64,000 nucleotides of DNA from positions 1,326,045 to 1,390,044 of the forward strand of contig NZ_MIGY01000003.1 of the NCBI RefSeq assembly GCF_002940665.1, read 5' to 3'. Position 1 is the stretch's first letter. Each line of letters opens with the position of its first letter. The notes below the pieces were generated by a model. That model ran no database searches. It saw only the letters and a program-made list of their open reading frames with translations, and was not told the origin of the DNA. The stretch is from Xanthomonas arboricola. GTDB taxonomy: Bacteria > Pseudomonadota > Gammaproteobacteria > Xanthomonadales > Xanthomonadaceae. Below, piece by piece: positions 19,227 to 28,215 of this stretch. The position numbers and the translations under genes were made by a program.

Positions 19227-19323
19227 GTCCGACAGGGAAATCTGGATCCCCCCTGTTCCGGCCCTGTCGGATATCGGCGCCTCCAACGCATAAAGCCCCG
19301 GCATGCCGGGGCTTTATGTTTTT
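19227..19323 (+). ncRNA. Candidate small RNA with C-rich loop
   Basis: A 10-bp stem TCCGACAGGG/CCCTGTCGGA (19228-19237 with 19262-19271) encloses a 24-nt loop with six consecutive C residues (19248-19253). It is followed by a perfect intrinsic terminator. A -35-like TTGACC lies at 19190 with a weak -10 at about 19215. C-rich loops are a feature of known Xanthomonas trans-acting sRNAs such as sX13; identity with that RNA is not established here. Confidence 0.45.
19290..19323 (+). terminator. Intrinsic terminator, plus strand
   Basis: A perfect 28-nt palindrome, ATAAAGCCCCGGCA with TGCCGGGGCTTTAT, is followed by GTTTTT. It is a classical Rho-independent terminator of the candidate sRNA or of the lipoprotein transcript. 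Confidence 0.9.
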
Positions 19324-19399
19324 GTCGTCCGGTCCGCTCTGGCTCGCCCAGGCATACCCGTTCGAGAAGGCAGGGTTGCGGCTGGCGTTGGATCGCGGA

Positions 19400-19439
19400 A
19401 AAAAATAAGGGTCGGCAGTCCCCCGACTACCGACCCTTA
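19400..19439 (-). terminator. Intrinsic terminator, minus strand
   Basis: On the minus strand TAAGGGTCGG, a 14-nt loop and CCGACCCTTA are followed by TTTTTT. It is a strong Rho-independent terminator with no minus-strand gene upstream, so it implies a short minus-strand transcript starting before mnmG. Confidence 0.85.
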
Positions 19440-19535
19440 CGCTACCCCGTCGCACGCGTGGCTGGCCCCTGTTCCAATTCCAGCCTTGCGCCCATGTCGC
19501 AATGCCACGACGGGTGCAGTAGGGATATCCGCACG
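19400..19535 (-). ncRNA. Candidate minus-strand small RNA under Clp control
   Basis: It is inferred from the orphan minus-strand terminator plus a perfect Clp/CRP site centred at 19576.5. A class II arrangement would start transcription near 19535 and give an RNA of about 135 nt. No start site is directly visible. Confidence 0.35.
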
Positions 19536-19568
19536 GAACATGCCAACTTGAGGGTCAGTGTTCGATAA

Positions 19569-19584
19569 TGTGATTTACATCACA
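19569..19584. promoter_or_regulatory. Perfect CRP/Clp binding site
   Basis: TGTGATTTACATCACA is an exact TGTGA-N6-TCACA palindrome. Clp is the Xanthomonas CRP homologue, inhibited by cyclic di-GMP, and recognises this class of site. It lies 84 bp upstream of mnmG and upstream of the minus-strand candidate RNA; either or both could be controlled. Confidence 0.75.
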
Positions 19585-19667
19585 ATTTTATCCGTCGAGT
19601 GACCTCGCTCCCCCTTCAGCCGATACTTTCGCGGCCGCCAACCTCCTTCTGCTCCCGGTCCACGCCC

Positions 19668-21572
19668 ATGTCCGACACTTTCTATCGCTACGACGTCATC
19701 GTGATCGGCGGCGGCCATGCCGGCACCGAGGCGGCGCTGGCCTCCGCGCGCGCAGGTGCACGCACCTTGCTGCTGACCCACAACATCGAGACGGTGGGCG
19801 CGATGAGCTGCAACCCGGCCATCGGCGGGATCGGCAAGGGCCATCTGGTCAAGGAGATCGACGCGCTGGGCGGGGCGATGGCACGCGCGGCGGATCAGGC
19901 CGGCATCCAGTGGCGCACGCTCAATGCCTCCAAGGGGCCGGCGGTGCGCGCCACCCGTTGCCAGGCCGACCGCAACCTCTACCGCAACGCGATCCGCCGC
20001 ATCGTCGAGGCGCAGCCCAACCTGACCGTGTTCCAGGCGGCGGTGGACGATCTGATCATCCACAACGGCGCTGCCGAACCCGACAGCGTGCGCGGCGTGG
20101 TCACCCAGACCGGGCTGCGCTTCGAAGCGCCCTCGGTGGTGCTGACCGCCGGCACCTTCCTGGCCGGCAAGATCCACGTCGGCGAGACCCAGTACGCGGC
20201 AGGACGCATGGGCGACCCGCCGGCCACCACGCTGGCCGCGCGTCTGCGCGAGCGGCCGTTCGCGATCGACCGGCTCAAGACCGGCACCCCGCCGCGCATC
20301 GACGGGCGCACGCTCGACTACAGCGCGATGGCCGAACAACCCGGCGACGATCCGCTACCGGTGATGTCGTTCATGGGCCAGATCGGCGATCACCCGCGCC
20401 AGGTCAGCTGCTGGATCACCCAGACCACCGAGCAGACCCACGACATCATCCGCAGCGCGCTGCATCGTTCGCCGCTGTATTCCGGGCAGATCGAAGGCAT
20501 CGGCCCACGCTACTGCCCGTCGATCGAGGACAAGGTGGTGCGCTTTGCCGACAAGACCAGCCACCAGATCTTCGTCGAGCCCGAAGGCCTGGAAGTGGCC
20601 GAGATCTATCCCAACGGCATCTCCACCTCGCTGCCGTTCGACGTGCAGCTGGCGCTGGTGCGCTCGATCCACGGGTTTGCGCAGGCGCATATCACCCGCC
20701 CCGGCTATGCGATCGAATACGACTTCTTCGACCCGCGCGGGCTCAAGGCCTCGCTGGAAACCAAGGCGGTGGGCGGGCTGTTCTTCGCCGGGCAGATCAA
20801 TGGCACCACCGGTTACGAGGAGGCCGCCGCACAGGGGCTGCTGGCCGGGCTCAATGCCGCGCGCCATGTGCAGGGATTGCCGGCGTGGTCGCCGCGTCGC
20901 GACGAAGCCTACCTGGGCGTGCTGGTGGACGACCTGATCACCCACGGCACCACCGAGCCGTATCGCATGTTCACCAGCCGCGCCGAATACCGCCTGCAGC
21001 TGCGTGAGGACAACGCCGATGCGCGTCTGACCGGCGTCGGCCGCGCGATGGGCCTGGTCGACGATGCGCGCTGGGCGCGGTTTTCGGCCAAGCAGGAAGC
21101 GGTGCAGCGCGAAAGCGCGCGCTTGTCGGTGCTGTGGGCGACCCCGGGCAATGCGCTGGGCCGCGAAGTGGCCCAGACCCTGGGCGTGGCGGTGAGCCGC
21201 GAAACCAACGTGCTGGACCTGATCAAGCGCCCCGAACTCAACTACGCCACGCTGATGCGCGTGCCGACGCTGGGTCCGGGCGTGGACGATGCGCAGGTGG
21301 CCGAGCAGGTGGAGATCAGCGTCAAGTACGCCGGTTATCTGGATCGCCAGCGCGACGACATCGCACGCCAGCAACGCCACGAAACCACGCCGATTCCGCA
21401 AGGATTCGATTATGCCGGCGTGCGCGGGTTGTCGATCGAAGTGCAGCAGAAACTCGAGCGTGTGCGCCCGCAAAGCATCGGCCAGGCGCAACGGATTGCC
21501 GGCATGACGCCGGCGGCGATTTCGCTGTTGCTGGTGCATCTGGAGCGCGCGCGCCGCAGTCAGGTGGCGTAA
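19668..21572 (+). CDS. mnmG: tRNA uridine-5-carboxymethylaminomethyl modification enzyme, FAD subunit
   Basis: A 634-aa protein (family about 630) that with MnmE adds the cmnm5 group to wobble U34 of tRNAs. The FAD-binding loop [17 protein letters not shown] is at residues 11-28, followed by [23 protein letters not shown]. The active-site Cys of [14 protein letters not shown] and the C-terminal helical MnmE/tRNA-binding domain are present. The ATG at 19668 starts the conserved N-terminus. It is not adjacent to rsmG here. Confidence 0.96.
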   Translation: MSDTFYRYDVIVIGGGHAGTEAALASARAGARTLLLTHNIETVGAMSCNPAIGGIGKGHLVKEIDALGGAMARAADQAGIQWRTLNASKGPAVRATRCQADRNLYRNAIRRIVEAQPNLTVFQAAVDDLIIHNGAAEPDSVRGVVTQTGLRFEAPSVVLTAGTFLAGKIHVGETQYAAGRMGDPPATTLAARLRERPFAIDRLKTGTPPRIDGRTLDYSAMAEQPGDDPLPVMSFMGQIGDHPRQVSCWITQTTEQTHDIIRSALHRSPLYSGQIEGIGPRYCPSIEDKVVRFADKTSHQIFVEPEGLEVAEIYPNGISTSLPFDVQLALVRSIHGFAQAHITRPGYAIEYDFFDPRGLKASLETKAVGGLFFAGQINGTTGYEEAAAQGLLAGLNAARHVQGLPAWSPRRDEAYLGVLVDDLITHGTTEPYRMFTSRAEYRLQLREDNADARLTGVGRAMGLVDDARWARFSAKQEAVQRESARLSVLWATPGNALGREVAQTLGVAVSRETNVLDLIKRPELNYATLMRVPTLGPGVDDAQVAEQVEISVKYAGYLDRQRDDIARQQRHETTPIPQGFDYAGVRGLSIEVQQKLERVRPQSIGQAQRIAGMTPAAISLLLVHLERARRSQVA

Positions 21573-21967
21573 GTGGTCGCCGATGCGCCGGCAGGTGAAT
21601 GTCGGCCGTGCGTTCGGACTCCTGCGTTTACATGCTGAAAACGCGTGGATGATGGTCAGCAGACGTCACGGCGCGACTCCATGCCGCCGCGTGCGAAGCA
21701 AGCATGCCGCTAGCGCGTCGGCGTCGACGATGCCGGAACGTTTGATGGAGGTCACGAGGTTTTCAGCGGCGGAGGGTATCGGATGCGCCAGATGATCGGA
21801 GCCGTCCGGCCCGGCGCAGGGTCTCCGCAACTGTCGTGGGTGGCGCTCGACGAACTGTTCGTCAGTCCTGTGCAACGGCGTGGTCGGGCAATCGACACCG
21901 ATTGAAGACGCGCACCACCTGTGCGGTCGACGGCGGCAGGCCGGCCTGTTGCGATCGCGACGGCGGT
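21573..21967. other. Intergenic region mnmG-RIO kinase, no gene
   Basis: Nothing is recognised between these convergent genes. Open frames crossing it are out-of-frame continuations over the RIO gene. Confidence 0.6.
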
Positions 21968-22828
21968 CTAGTCGTCGTCCTCGGCAGCGGCCTCGCGACC
22001 CTGCTGACGGATGAGGTTTTCCTGGCGTGCGTCTTCGATCGAAGCGCGGATGGCACGCACGTCGGCGCGGCGGGTGTCGAACTTGAAGCGGCCGGTCAAC
22101 ACGCTGTCCGGGCGCAGCTCGCCCTTTTCGAACAACGCCCACATCTCTTCGCCGTAATGGGTGTCCAGCAGCTCGGGGGCGAAGCGGCCAAGGCAGTCGC
22201 GCAGGTTGTGCACGTCGCGCAGCAGCATGTCGCGTGCGGCGTTGTTGCCGGCAGCACTGACCACCTGCGGGAAATCGATCAGCACCGGGCCCTCGGGCGA
22301 AACCAGCACGTTGTATTCGGACAGGTCGCCATGCACCAGGCCCAGCGACAGCATCTTGACCACATCGCCGATCAGGCGGCTGTGGAAGCTGCGCGCCTGC
22401 TCCGGATCCAGCTCCACTTCGCCCAGCCGCGGCGCACTGTGGCCGGCCTCGTCGGTGACCAGGTCCATCAGCAGCACACCGTGGAAATAGCCGCGCGGCC
22501 TGGGCACGTGCACGCTGGCGTCCATCAGTTGATAGAGCACTTCGGCTTCGGTGTTCTTCCACGCGGTCTCGGCTTCGCGCCGGCCGAACTTGGTGGCCTT
22601 GCCCATCGCGCGCGCCTGGCGGCTGCCACGCACCTTGCGGCCTTCCTGATATTGCACGCGCGCCTGGAAACTGCGTTGCGCCATGTCCTTGTAGACCTTG
22701 GCGCACAGGATGTCGGCGCCTGTGCTGACCACGTAGACGGATGCTTCCTTGCCGCTCTTCAGTGGTCGCAACACTTCGTCGATGATGCCGTCGTCGATCA
22801 GCGGTTGCAGGCCCTTGGGGGTTTTCAT
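21968..22828 (-). CDS. RIO1-family serine kinase
   Basis: A 286-aa protein with a RIO kinase domain: GKEASVYVVSTG (nucleotide loop), the invariant Lys in CAKVYKD, the catalytic loop HGDLSEYNVLV (about residues 180-190) and the metal-binding IDFPQVV. RIO kinases act in ribosome maturation in archaea and eukaryotes; bacterial versions are little studied. The C-terminus is acidic (EAAAEDDD). A start ATG at 22828 follows an AAGGAG on the minus strand. It is divergent from pcaR. Confidence 0.88.
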   Translation of the reverse strand: MKTPKGLQPLIDDGIIDEVLRPLKSGKEASVYVVSTGADILCAKVYKDMAQRSFQARVQYQEGRKVRGSRQARAMGKATKFGRREAETAWKNTEAEVLYQLMDASVHVPRPRGYFHGVLLMDLVTDEAGHSAPRLGEVELDPEQARSFHSRLIGDVVKMLSLGLVHGDLSEYNVLVSPEGPVLIDFPQVVSAAGNNAARDMLLRDVHNLRDCLGRFAPELLDTHYGEEMWALFEKGELRPDSVLTGRFKFDTRRADVRAIRASIEDARQENLIRQQGREAAAEDDD

Positions 22829-22975
22829 GGACTAAGGAGACCGATCCGAAACAAACCAGCGGCGATTATGCGGCAACCAGGGTGAAGCGCTTACATGTCC
22901 AGGCGCAAGCTGCGACCGGGGGCATGTATCGGCGTGAGCGCTTACCATGCACGGACCCGTCCACGCTGCGATCCG

Positions 22976-23833
22976 ATGCCCGAGCCCGCCTCCAGCCGCC
23001 GCAAACCCACCACCACCGTGGCCACCGCCGGGAGCGAACGCGGCCTGCCGCATGAGTTGATGCAGCAGATCGCCGCCGCCCAGGGCGACCCGGACTTCAT
23101 GACCTCGCTGGGCCGCGGGCTGGTGGTGCTGAGCGTGTTCGCCCAGCACGCGCGCGAGGTGACGATATCGCAGATCAGCCTGGAAACCGGCATCTCGCGT
23201 GCGGCGGTGCGGCGGGTGCTGCATACCCTGGCCAGGCTGGGCTATGTCGGCGAGCAGGGCCGCGGCTACGTGCTGCTGCCGCGCGTGCTGGGGATCGGCG
23301 GTGCGTATGCAGCGTCTTCGTCGATGACCGCGGCGGCGCAGCCGGTGCTGGACGGGCTGCGCGACCAGTTGCACGAATCCTGCTCACTGGGCGTGCTGGA
23401 CGGCGACGACCTGCTGTACGTGGCGCGCGCCGAGACGGTGCGCATCATGTCGATCGGGCTGCGCCCGGGCACACGCCTGCCGGCCTACTGCACCTCGATG
23501 GGCCGCGTCCTGTTGGCCGCCCTGCCCGGCGACACCTTGCAGGCGTACCTGGAGCGCACCACGCTGCGCCCGCGTACCGACCGCACCGTGACCCAGGCTT
23601 CTGCACTGCTGGAAGTGCTGGCGCGCACGCGCCGCGAAGGCATGTGCCTGACCGACCAGGAACTGGAAATCGGCCTGCGCTCGATCGCGGTGCCGGTGCG
23701 CAACCTGCGCGGCGAGGTGATCGCCGCGCTCAACATCGGCGCCCAGGCCGGGCGCGTGAGCTTGCAGACGATGCAGACGCTGCTGGAGCCGTTGAAGCAG
23801 GCGGCGCAGCGGCTGGGTGCGTTGTTGAGTTAG
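22976..23833 (+). CDS. pcaR: IclR-family regulator of protocatechuate catabolism
   Basis: A 285-aa protein with an N-terminal winged helix (VTISQISLETGISRAAVRRVLHTL, about residues 62-85) and a C-terminal IclR effector domain (LRPGTRLPAYCTSMGRVLLA, EGMCLTDQELEIGLRSIAVPV). This matches PcaR/PcaU/PobR-type IclR proteins, which respond to beta-ketoadipate or protocatechuate. It is convergent with the distal end of the pca operon. A sequence equal to the recalled Pseudomonas putida PcaR box lies in front of pcaI (32527-32541). An upstream in-frame extension to 22895 lacks conservation, so the ATG at 22976 is used. Confidence 0.87.
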   Translation: MPEPASSRRKPTTTVATAGSERGLPHELMQQIAAAQGDPDFMTSLGRGLVVLSVFAQHAREVTISQISLETGISRAAVRRVLHTLARLGYVGEQGRGYVLLPRVLGIGGAYAASSSMTAAAQPVLDGLRDQLHESCSLGVLDGDDLLYVARAETVRIMSIGLRPGTRLPAYCTSMGRVLLAALPGDTLQAYLERTTLRPRTDRTVTQASALLEVLARTRREGMCLTDQELEIGLRSIAVPVRNLRGEVIAALNIGAQAGRVSLQTMQTLLEPLKQAAQRLGALLS

Positions 23834-23848
23834 TCGCCAGCGGCGCGC

Positions 23849-24787
23849 TCAGCGCGGCCGGCGCAGGAAGCTCACCACCGCATCCACCCAGGCGGCATGG
23901 GTGTCCTCGACATGCGCCACGTGATCGGCGTGCGGCAGCGTGACCCAGCTGCGGTCTTCGCTGCGCAGACGTGCGTACAGGTGCGCGTTGTCCGCTTGGG
24001 TCGCGATGGGATCGTCGACGCCACGCAGCAGCAACACCGGCAGCGTGGTCACCTGCTCGGGCTGGAAGGCGAACTGCTCCATCGCGCGCCAGTCGGTGCG
24101 CACCGGGTCGGCCGATACCGCCTGTGCCACATAGGCCGCACGCACGCTAGGCGGTGCGGCGTTGGCGGTGATGAAGTCCTCGCCGGCCGCCGCGGCCGTG
24201 GTGCGCGCACGCAATGGCTGCGCCGGCGCCGGAGTGGTGTCGGGCGCTGCGTCGACGTCGTCCGGGAAGCCGTACAGCACCAGCGCCGACACCGCCTGCG
24301 GATGTTGCTGGGCGATCAGCAACGCCACCCGCGCGCCATTGGAATAACCGAGCAGCGCCGGCGGCGGCAGCTGCGGGTGCTGGTGGGCAACCCAGCTCAG
24401 CACCGCATCGACATCGGCCACGGCGCGCGCGGGCGTGTTCCAGCCGCTGCGATCGCGCGCACTGCCGCCATAGCCGCGCAGATCGACCGCGTAGGCGGCG
24501 TAACCGGCCTGCGCCAATGCCGCCAGCACCGAGCGCGCATCGCGCGGTTCGTCGGGAACCTGCAGATCGAAATTGGGCAACGCACTCCAGGTGCGCCCAT
24601 GCACCAGCAGGATCGTGCCGCGCGGCTGCGCGGGGACGCGCGACCACACCGCCAGCGTCTGGCCATCGTCAGCGCGCACCTGCGCCAGCTCGGTCCCGGG
24701 CCCGGGATGCGGTTGTGCCTGCAGCCCGGATGCGGTGAGCAACAGCAAAAGCAAACAAACGGTACGCAGCAGCATCGGCAACCTCAT
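23849..24787 (-). CDS. Exported alpha/beta hydrolase at the end of the pca operon
   Basis: A 312-aa protein with a signal peptide (MLLRTVCLLLLLLTASGLQAQ) and an alpha/beta hydrolase core: the oxyanion loop LVHGRTWS, nucleophile elbow GYSNGA (Ser), acid LRGVDDPI and His in LPHADHVAHVED. It probably cleaves an ester outside the cytoplasm, possibly a plant hydroxycinnamoyl or other aromatic ester feeding the pathway, but that link is only positional. It is about 255 bp after pcaC and converges on pcaR. Confidence 0.8.
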   Translation of the reverse strand: MRLPMLLRTVCLLLLLLTASGLQAQPHPGPGTELAQVRADDGQTLAVWSRVPAQPRGTILLVHGRTWSALPNFDLQVPDEPRDARSVLAALAQAGYAAYAVDLRGYGGSARDRSGWNTPARAVADVDAVLSWVAHQHPQLPPPALLGYSNGARVALLIAQQHPQAVSALVLYGFPDDVDAAPDTTPAPAQPLRARTTAAAAGEDFITANAAPPSVRAAYVAQAVSADPVRTDWRAMEQFAFQPEQVTTLPVLLLRGVDDPIATQADNAHLYARLRSEDRSWVTLPHADHVAHVEDTHAAWVDAVVSFLRRPR

Positions 24788-25042
24788 GGGAAATGTCCTG
24801 TGCGAACGGAAGCGGTGATCCGTTGCGGTACGTACATCATCCCGTCGTCGATGGGTGATGTCATCAGCAGTGATGTGCATACGGGATGGCCAAGTTGCAA
24901 CGCAGTGCGCGCGCTGGATCGCCACCCTGCCCGGCGTGCCCTGAGTGCAGGCCAGGGGCACAGCCACCCTAACTGGTCGCATTGCCCGTCGCATGCCGCG
25001 CAAACGCAGCGTGCCTGCTGCACTCACGCGTCGCCGTGGCCG

Positions 25043-25447
25043 TCAGCCTTCGCGCACCGGCTGTTCTTCGCCGGACTGCTCCTCGAGGATGGGCTTGGCC
25101 AGCGCGAAGGCATGGTTGGCGGCAGGCACGCCGCAATAGACCGCGGCCTGCAGCAGGACTTCCTTGATCTGCTCGGGCGTGACGCCGTTGTTGCGCGCGG
25201 CGCGCACGTGCAGCTTGAACTCCTCGTCGTGGCCCAGCGCCACCATCATCGCCAGGGTCAGCAGCGAGCGGGTGTGCGCGGGCAGGCCATCGCGGGTCCA
25301 GATGGTGCCCCAGGCGTAGCGGGTGATCAGCGCCTGGAACTCGTCGGTGAACTCGGTGCGTGCGGCCAGCGAGCGCTCGACATGCGCATCGCCCAGGACG
25401 CGTCGGCGCTCGCGCAAGCCTGTCTGGTAGCGCTCGTCTTCGTGCAT
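25043..25447 (-). CDS. pcaC: 4-carboxymuconolactone decarboxylase
   Basis: A 134-aa CMD-family protein that converts gamma-carboxymuconolactone to beta-ketoadipate enol-lactone. The family pattern is visible: [45 protein letters not shown] (spread over residues 44-88) and the [27 protein letters not shown] region. It is a separate gene, not fused to pcaD as in some actinobacteria. A heptamer tandem repeat lies just upstream of its start. Confidence 0.93.
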   Translation of the reverse strand: MHEDERYQTGLRERRRVLGDAHVERSLAARTEFTDEFQALITRYAWGTIWTRDGLPAHTRSLLTLAMMVALGHDEEFKLHVRAARNNGVTPEQIKEVLLQAAVYCGVPAANHAFALAKPILEEQSGEEQPVREG

Positions 25448-25464
25448 TGGAATCTCTCCTGCGT

Positions 25465-25531
25465 GGGAATTCGGGAATTGGGAATTGGGAATTGGGAATT
25501 GGGAATTGGGAATGGGGAATGGGGAATGGGG
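25465..25531. repeat. Heptanucleotide tandem repeat upstream of pcaC
   Basis: GGGAATT is repeated about six times and then passes into about three GGGAATG-type units. It lies 18-84 bp upstream of pcaC, in the pcaD-pcaC gap of a co-directional operon. Length variation between strains is likely. Confidence 0.9.
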
Positions 25532-25740
25532 TGCTGACGGCTGCTGCAGGTCAGCTTTGGCCGTAGGGTAAGCGCTGACGTATCAGGTGCACTGGTTGCG
25601 ATTGATGTCGCCGGCGACAGGCAGCTGGCCGTGGTCAGCTGGGCGCGGATGCAACGCATGAGCGGGGATGCCGGGCGTCGTGCGTGCCGGATCGGGGTGA
25701 CGGCTGCATGCGTCCGGCAGCTGCCTGGCCGGGTGGAGGG

Positions 25741-26529
25741 TCACACGTGGTCGGCCTGCAGAAAGCCCAGCACGCTGTGGTTGAACGCGGCCGGCGACTC
25801 CAGGTTGCAGATATGCCGGCCGGGCACCTGTGCGTAGTGGCCGTGCGGGGCGGCGTAGGCGATCTCGCGCAGATCGGCCGGCGGACAGACCGGGTCGTCG
25901 TCGCCGGCCAGTGCGAGCAGTGGCAGCTCCAGCGTGTCCAGCGCGACGCGGAAATCGGCATCGGCCACCGCCTGGCAGCAGGCGATATAGCCCTGCGGCG
26001 ATGTCGACACGAAGGCGGCCACGATCATGTCCAGGCGCTGCGCATGGCTGAGCGCAAACGACGGCGTGAACCAGCGCTGCAGGGTGGCATCGACCAGCCC
26101 CGGCAGGCCTTCGCTGCGCACCTGCTCGATGCGCGCATTCCAGCTCTCGCTGCTGCCGATCCTCTGCGCGGTGGCGCACACCACCAGCCGGCGCAGGCGC
26201 TGCGGCGCATGCAGGCCCAGCCATTGCCCGGTGAGTCCCCCGATCGACAGGCCGCAGAAGTCGCTGCGTGCGATCTGCAACGCATCCCACAGCGCCAGCA
26301 CGTCCTGACCCAGGTCGGCAACCCGATACGGACCGGGTGGCGTGTCAGAGTCGCCATGGCCGCGGCGGTCGTAGCGCAGGATGCGGTAATGCGGCGCAAA
26401 CGCGGCGATCTGCACGTCCCACATGTGCAGGTCGGTGCCCAGCGAATTGCAGAAGGTCAGCCAGGGGCGGCCTTCGGTGCCGTCGAGGCGGTAATGCAGG
26501 CGATGCGTGGGCAACTGGAGATAAGCCAT
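25741..26529 (-). CDS. pcaD: 3-oxoadipate enol-lactonase
   Basis: A 262-aa alpha/beta hydrolase that opens beta-ketoadipate enol-lactone. The nucleophile elbow is CGLSIGG (about residue 95), the acid is in LAGDDDPVCPP and the His in PGRHICNLE. The N-terminus (TFCNSLGTDLHMWD) is typical of PcaD. The ATG at 26529 begins 10 bp after the pcaB stop, so they are one transcript. Confidence 0.93.
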   Translation of the reverse strand: MAYLQLPTHRLHYRLDGTEGRPWLTFCNSLGTDLHMWDVQIAAFAPHYRILRYDRRGHGDSDTPPGPYRVADLGQDVLALWDALQIARSDFCGLSIGGLTGQWLGLHAPQRLRRLVVCATAQRIGSSESWNARIEQVRSEGLPGLVDATLQRWFTPSFALSHAQRLDMIVAAFVSTSPQGYIACCQAVADADFRVALDTLELPLLALAGDDDPVCPPADLREIAYAAPHGHYAQVPGRHICNLESPAAFNHSVLGFLQADHV

Positions 26530-26539
26530 CGGAGCACCG

Positions 26540-27892
26540 TCAGCGGGATGAAGAAGCAGCCAGCACGCGATCGATCCAGACCGAGGACATGCCGCGCCAG
26601 CTGTCCACATCGAACACCGCCTGCAGTTGCGCCTGCGTGAGTACCGCGCTCACCTGCGCGTCGTCGCCGAGCACCTCGCGCAGATGGCGCTGCTGCGCCT
26701 GTGCGCGCGCCACCGCCTGTTCGACCAATGCATGCGCCTGCGGCTTGCCCAGCCGTGGTGCCAGCGCGAACACCGCCGCCTCGGCATACAGCGCGCCGCC
26801 ATGGCTGTGCAGGTGCGCGCGCATGGCCTCGCGGTCCAGTTGCAGGTCGGCCAGGCAGCCTTGCATCTGCGCCAGGCTGCCGGCGGTCAGGCGCACGATC
26901 TGCGGCAAGGTCTCCCATTCGGCATGCCATTGCCCGGCGGCGCGTTCATGCGGCTGCGCCATTGCGCTGAACAAGGTCGCCACCAGGCCGGGCACGCGGG
27001 TGGCAGCAGCGACCGCGGCGACGCTGGAGACCGGATTGCGCTTGTGCGGCATCGCCGAGGAACCGCCCTTGCCGGCTGCGGCCGGCTCGAACACTTCGCC
27101 GACTTCCGACTGCATCAGCAGCACCACGTCGCCGCCGATCTTGCCCAACGTGCCGGCCAGCAGGCCGAACGCACAGCCGACCTCGACGAGGCGATCGCGC
27201 GCGGTATGCCACGGCATCGCGGGCAACGGCAGCGCCAGCGTGGTTGCCAGCGCCTGGGCGACATCGAGTCCGCGCGCCTGCAACGACGCCAGCGTGCCGG
27301 CCGCACCCCCGAACTGCAGCACCAGGCCATCGTGCTGCAAGGCTTGCAGGCGGCGGTACGCGCGCTGTAGCGCATCCAGCCAACCGGCGACCTTGAGCCC
27401 GAACGTGATCGGCACCGCCTGCTGCAGCAAGGTACGTCCGGGCAGGCCGGTGTTGCGTTCGCGCGCGGCCAGCGCAGCCAGCTCGGCGCACAGGCCTTGC
27501 AGGCGCGGCAGCAGCAGGTCGAGCGCGGCGCGCAGCTGCAGCACCGTGCCGGTGTCGATGACGTCCTGGCTGGTGGCGCCCCAGTGCACCCAGCGCGCGG
27601 CCTGCGCATCGTGGGCGGCCACGCGTGCGGTCAGCGCCTTGACCAGGGGAATGGCGGGATTGCCGGCAAGTGCGGTGGCCTGGGCCAGCGCGGCCAGATC
27701 GTAATGCTGCACGTCGCATGCGGCCGCAATGGCCTGCGCGGCCTCGGCGGGAATCACGCCGCACTGCGCCTGTGCGCGGGCGAGTGCGGATTCGAATTGC
27801 AGCATTGCCTGCACCCGCGCCGTGTCGTCGAACAACGCGTCGCAGGCAGGCTCGCCAAACAAGGATCCCAACAGGGAAGACGTTACAGTCAT
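26540..27892 (-). CDS. pcaB: 3-carboxy-cis,cis-muconate cycloisomerase
   Basis: A 450-aa member of the fumarase/aspartase superfamily that lactonises carboxymuconate. The superfamily signature loop is GSSAMPHKRNP (about residues 283-293), with the TSQDVIDTG region (about residue 98-106) also conserved. The ATG at 27892 is the only start that gives a normal N-terminus. It follows pcaG after 323 bp, a larger gap than elsewhere in the operon. Confidence 0.94.
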   Translation of the reverse strand: MTVTSSLLGSLFGEPACDALFDDTARVQAMLQFESALARAQAQCGVIPAEAAQAIAAACDVQHYDLAALAQATALAGNPAIPLVKALTARVAAHDAQAARWVHWGATSQDVIDTGTVLQLRAALDLLLPRLQGLCAELAALAARERNTGLPGRTLLQQAVPITFGLKVAGWLDALQRAYRRLQALQHDGLVLQFGGAAGTLASLQARGLDVAQALATTLALPLPAMPWHTARDRLVEVGCAFGLLAGTLGKIGGDVVLLMQSEVGEVFEPAAAGKGGSSAMPHKRNPVSSVAAVAAATRVPGLVATLFSAMAQPHERAAGQWHAEWETLPQIVRLTAGSLAQMQGCLADLQLDREAMRAHLHSHGGALYAEAAVFALAPRLGKPQAHALVEQAVARAQAQQRHLREVLGDDAQVSAVLTQAQLQAVFDVDSWRGMSSVWIDRVLAASSSR

Positions 27893-28215
27893 GCATGGCC
27901 TCGGGTGGCGTGCCGGCAGCATGGCACCGATGCGCGGGAGTGCCAACCGGCGGGCGCGGCGCTTGGTGGTGTGCACGCGCGGTTGTCCAGGCCGGTCATG
28001 TGCGCGTGCTGCATGTTTGGCCAAGGCGCGTGTCGCGGCGGATCACCGCATTGCACGCAGGTGCCACGCGATCGCGATGGATCACTGAGGGCAGCGCGCG
28101 CTGGCACCTGCCTGCCCGGCGCGCGGCGACCGGTGTGCCGCATCTGCACGCAGGTGCAGGTGTGCTGCTCGCACGGAAACAACCCTGCATGGCAACCCGC
28201 GCACCGACGGCGCGA
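27893..28215. other. pcaG-pcaB intergenic gap, no gene
   Basis: 323 bp inside the operon without a recognisable gene. It could hold an internal promoter for pcaBDC, but no clear -35/-10 was found. Confidence 0.5.

Larger units (their letters stand above)
19086..19667. other. Intergenic region with small-RNA and regulatory signals
   Basis: No protein gene is seen in 582 bp. It contains a plus-strand hairpin series ending in an intrinsic terminator (to 19323), a minus-strand intrinsic terminator (19400-19439) with no upstream gene, and a perfect CRP/Clp-type palindrome (19569-19584). These suggest two small transcripts. Confidence 0.6.

Noticed and set aside
19530..19560. A GG-N10-GC sigma-54-like element on the minus strand (GGCATGTTCCGTGC)
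   Set aside because: It matches the minimal rule but differs from the consensus at key positions, so the evidence is too weak to call a promoter.
21666..22706. A 346-codon minus-strand frame overlapping the RIO kinase gene
   Set aside because: It is in another frame of the same strand; the kinase motifs lie in the 286-codon frame.
23897..25537. A 546-codon plus-strand frame over the exported hydrolase and pcaC
   Set aside because: It ends in translated heptamer repeats and lies opposite two recognised genes.
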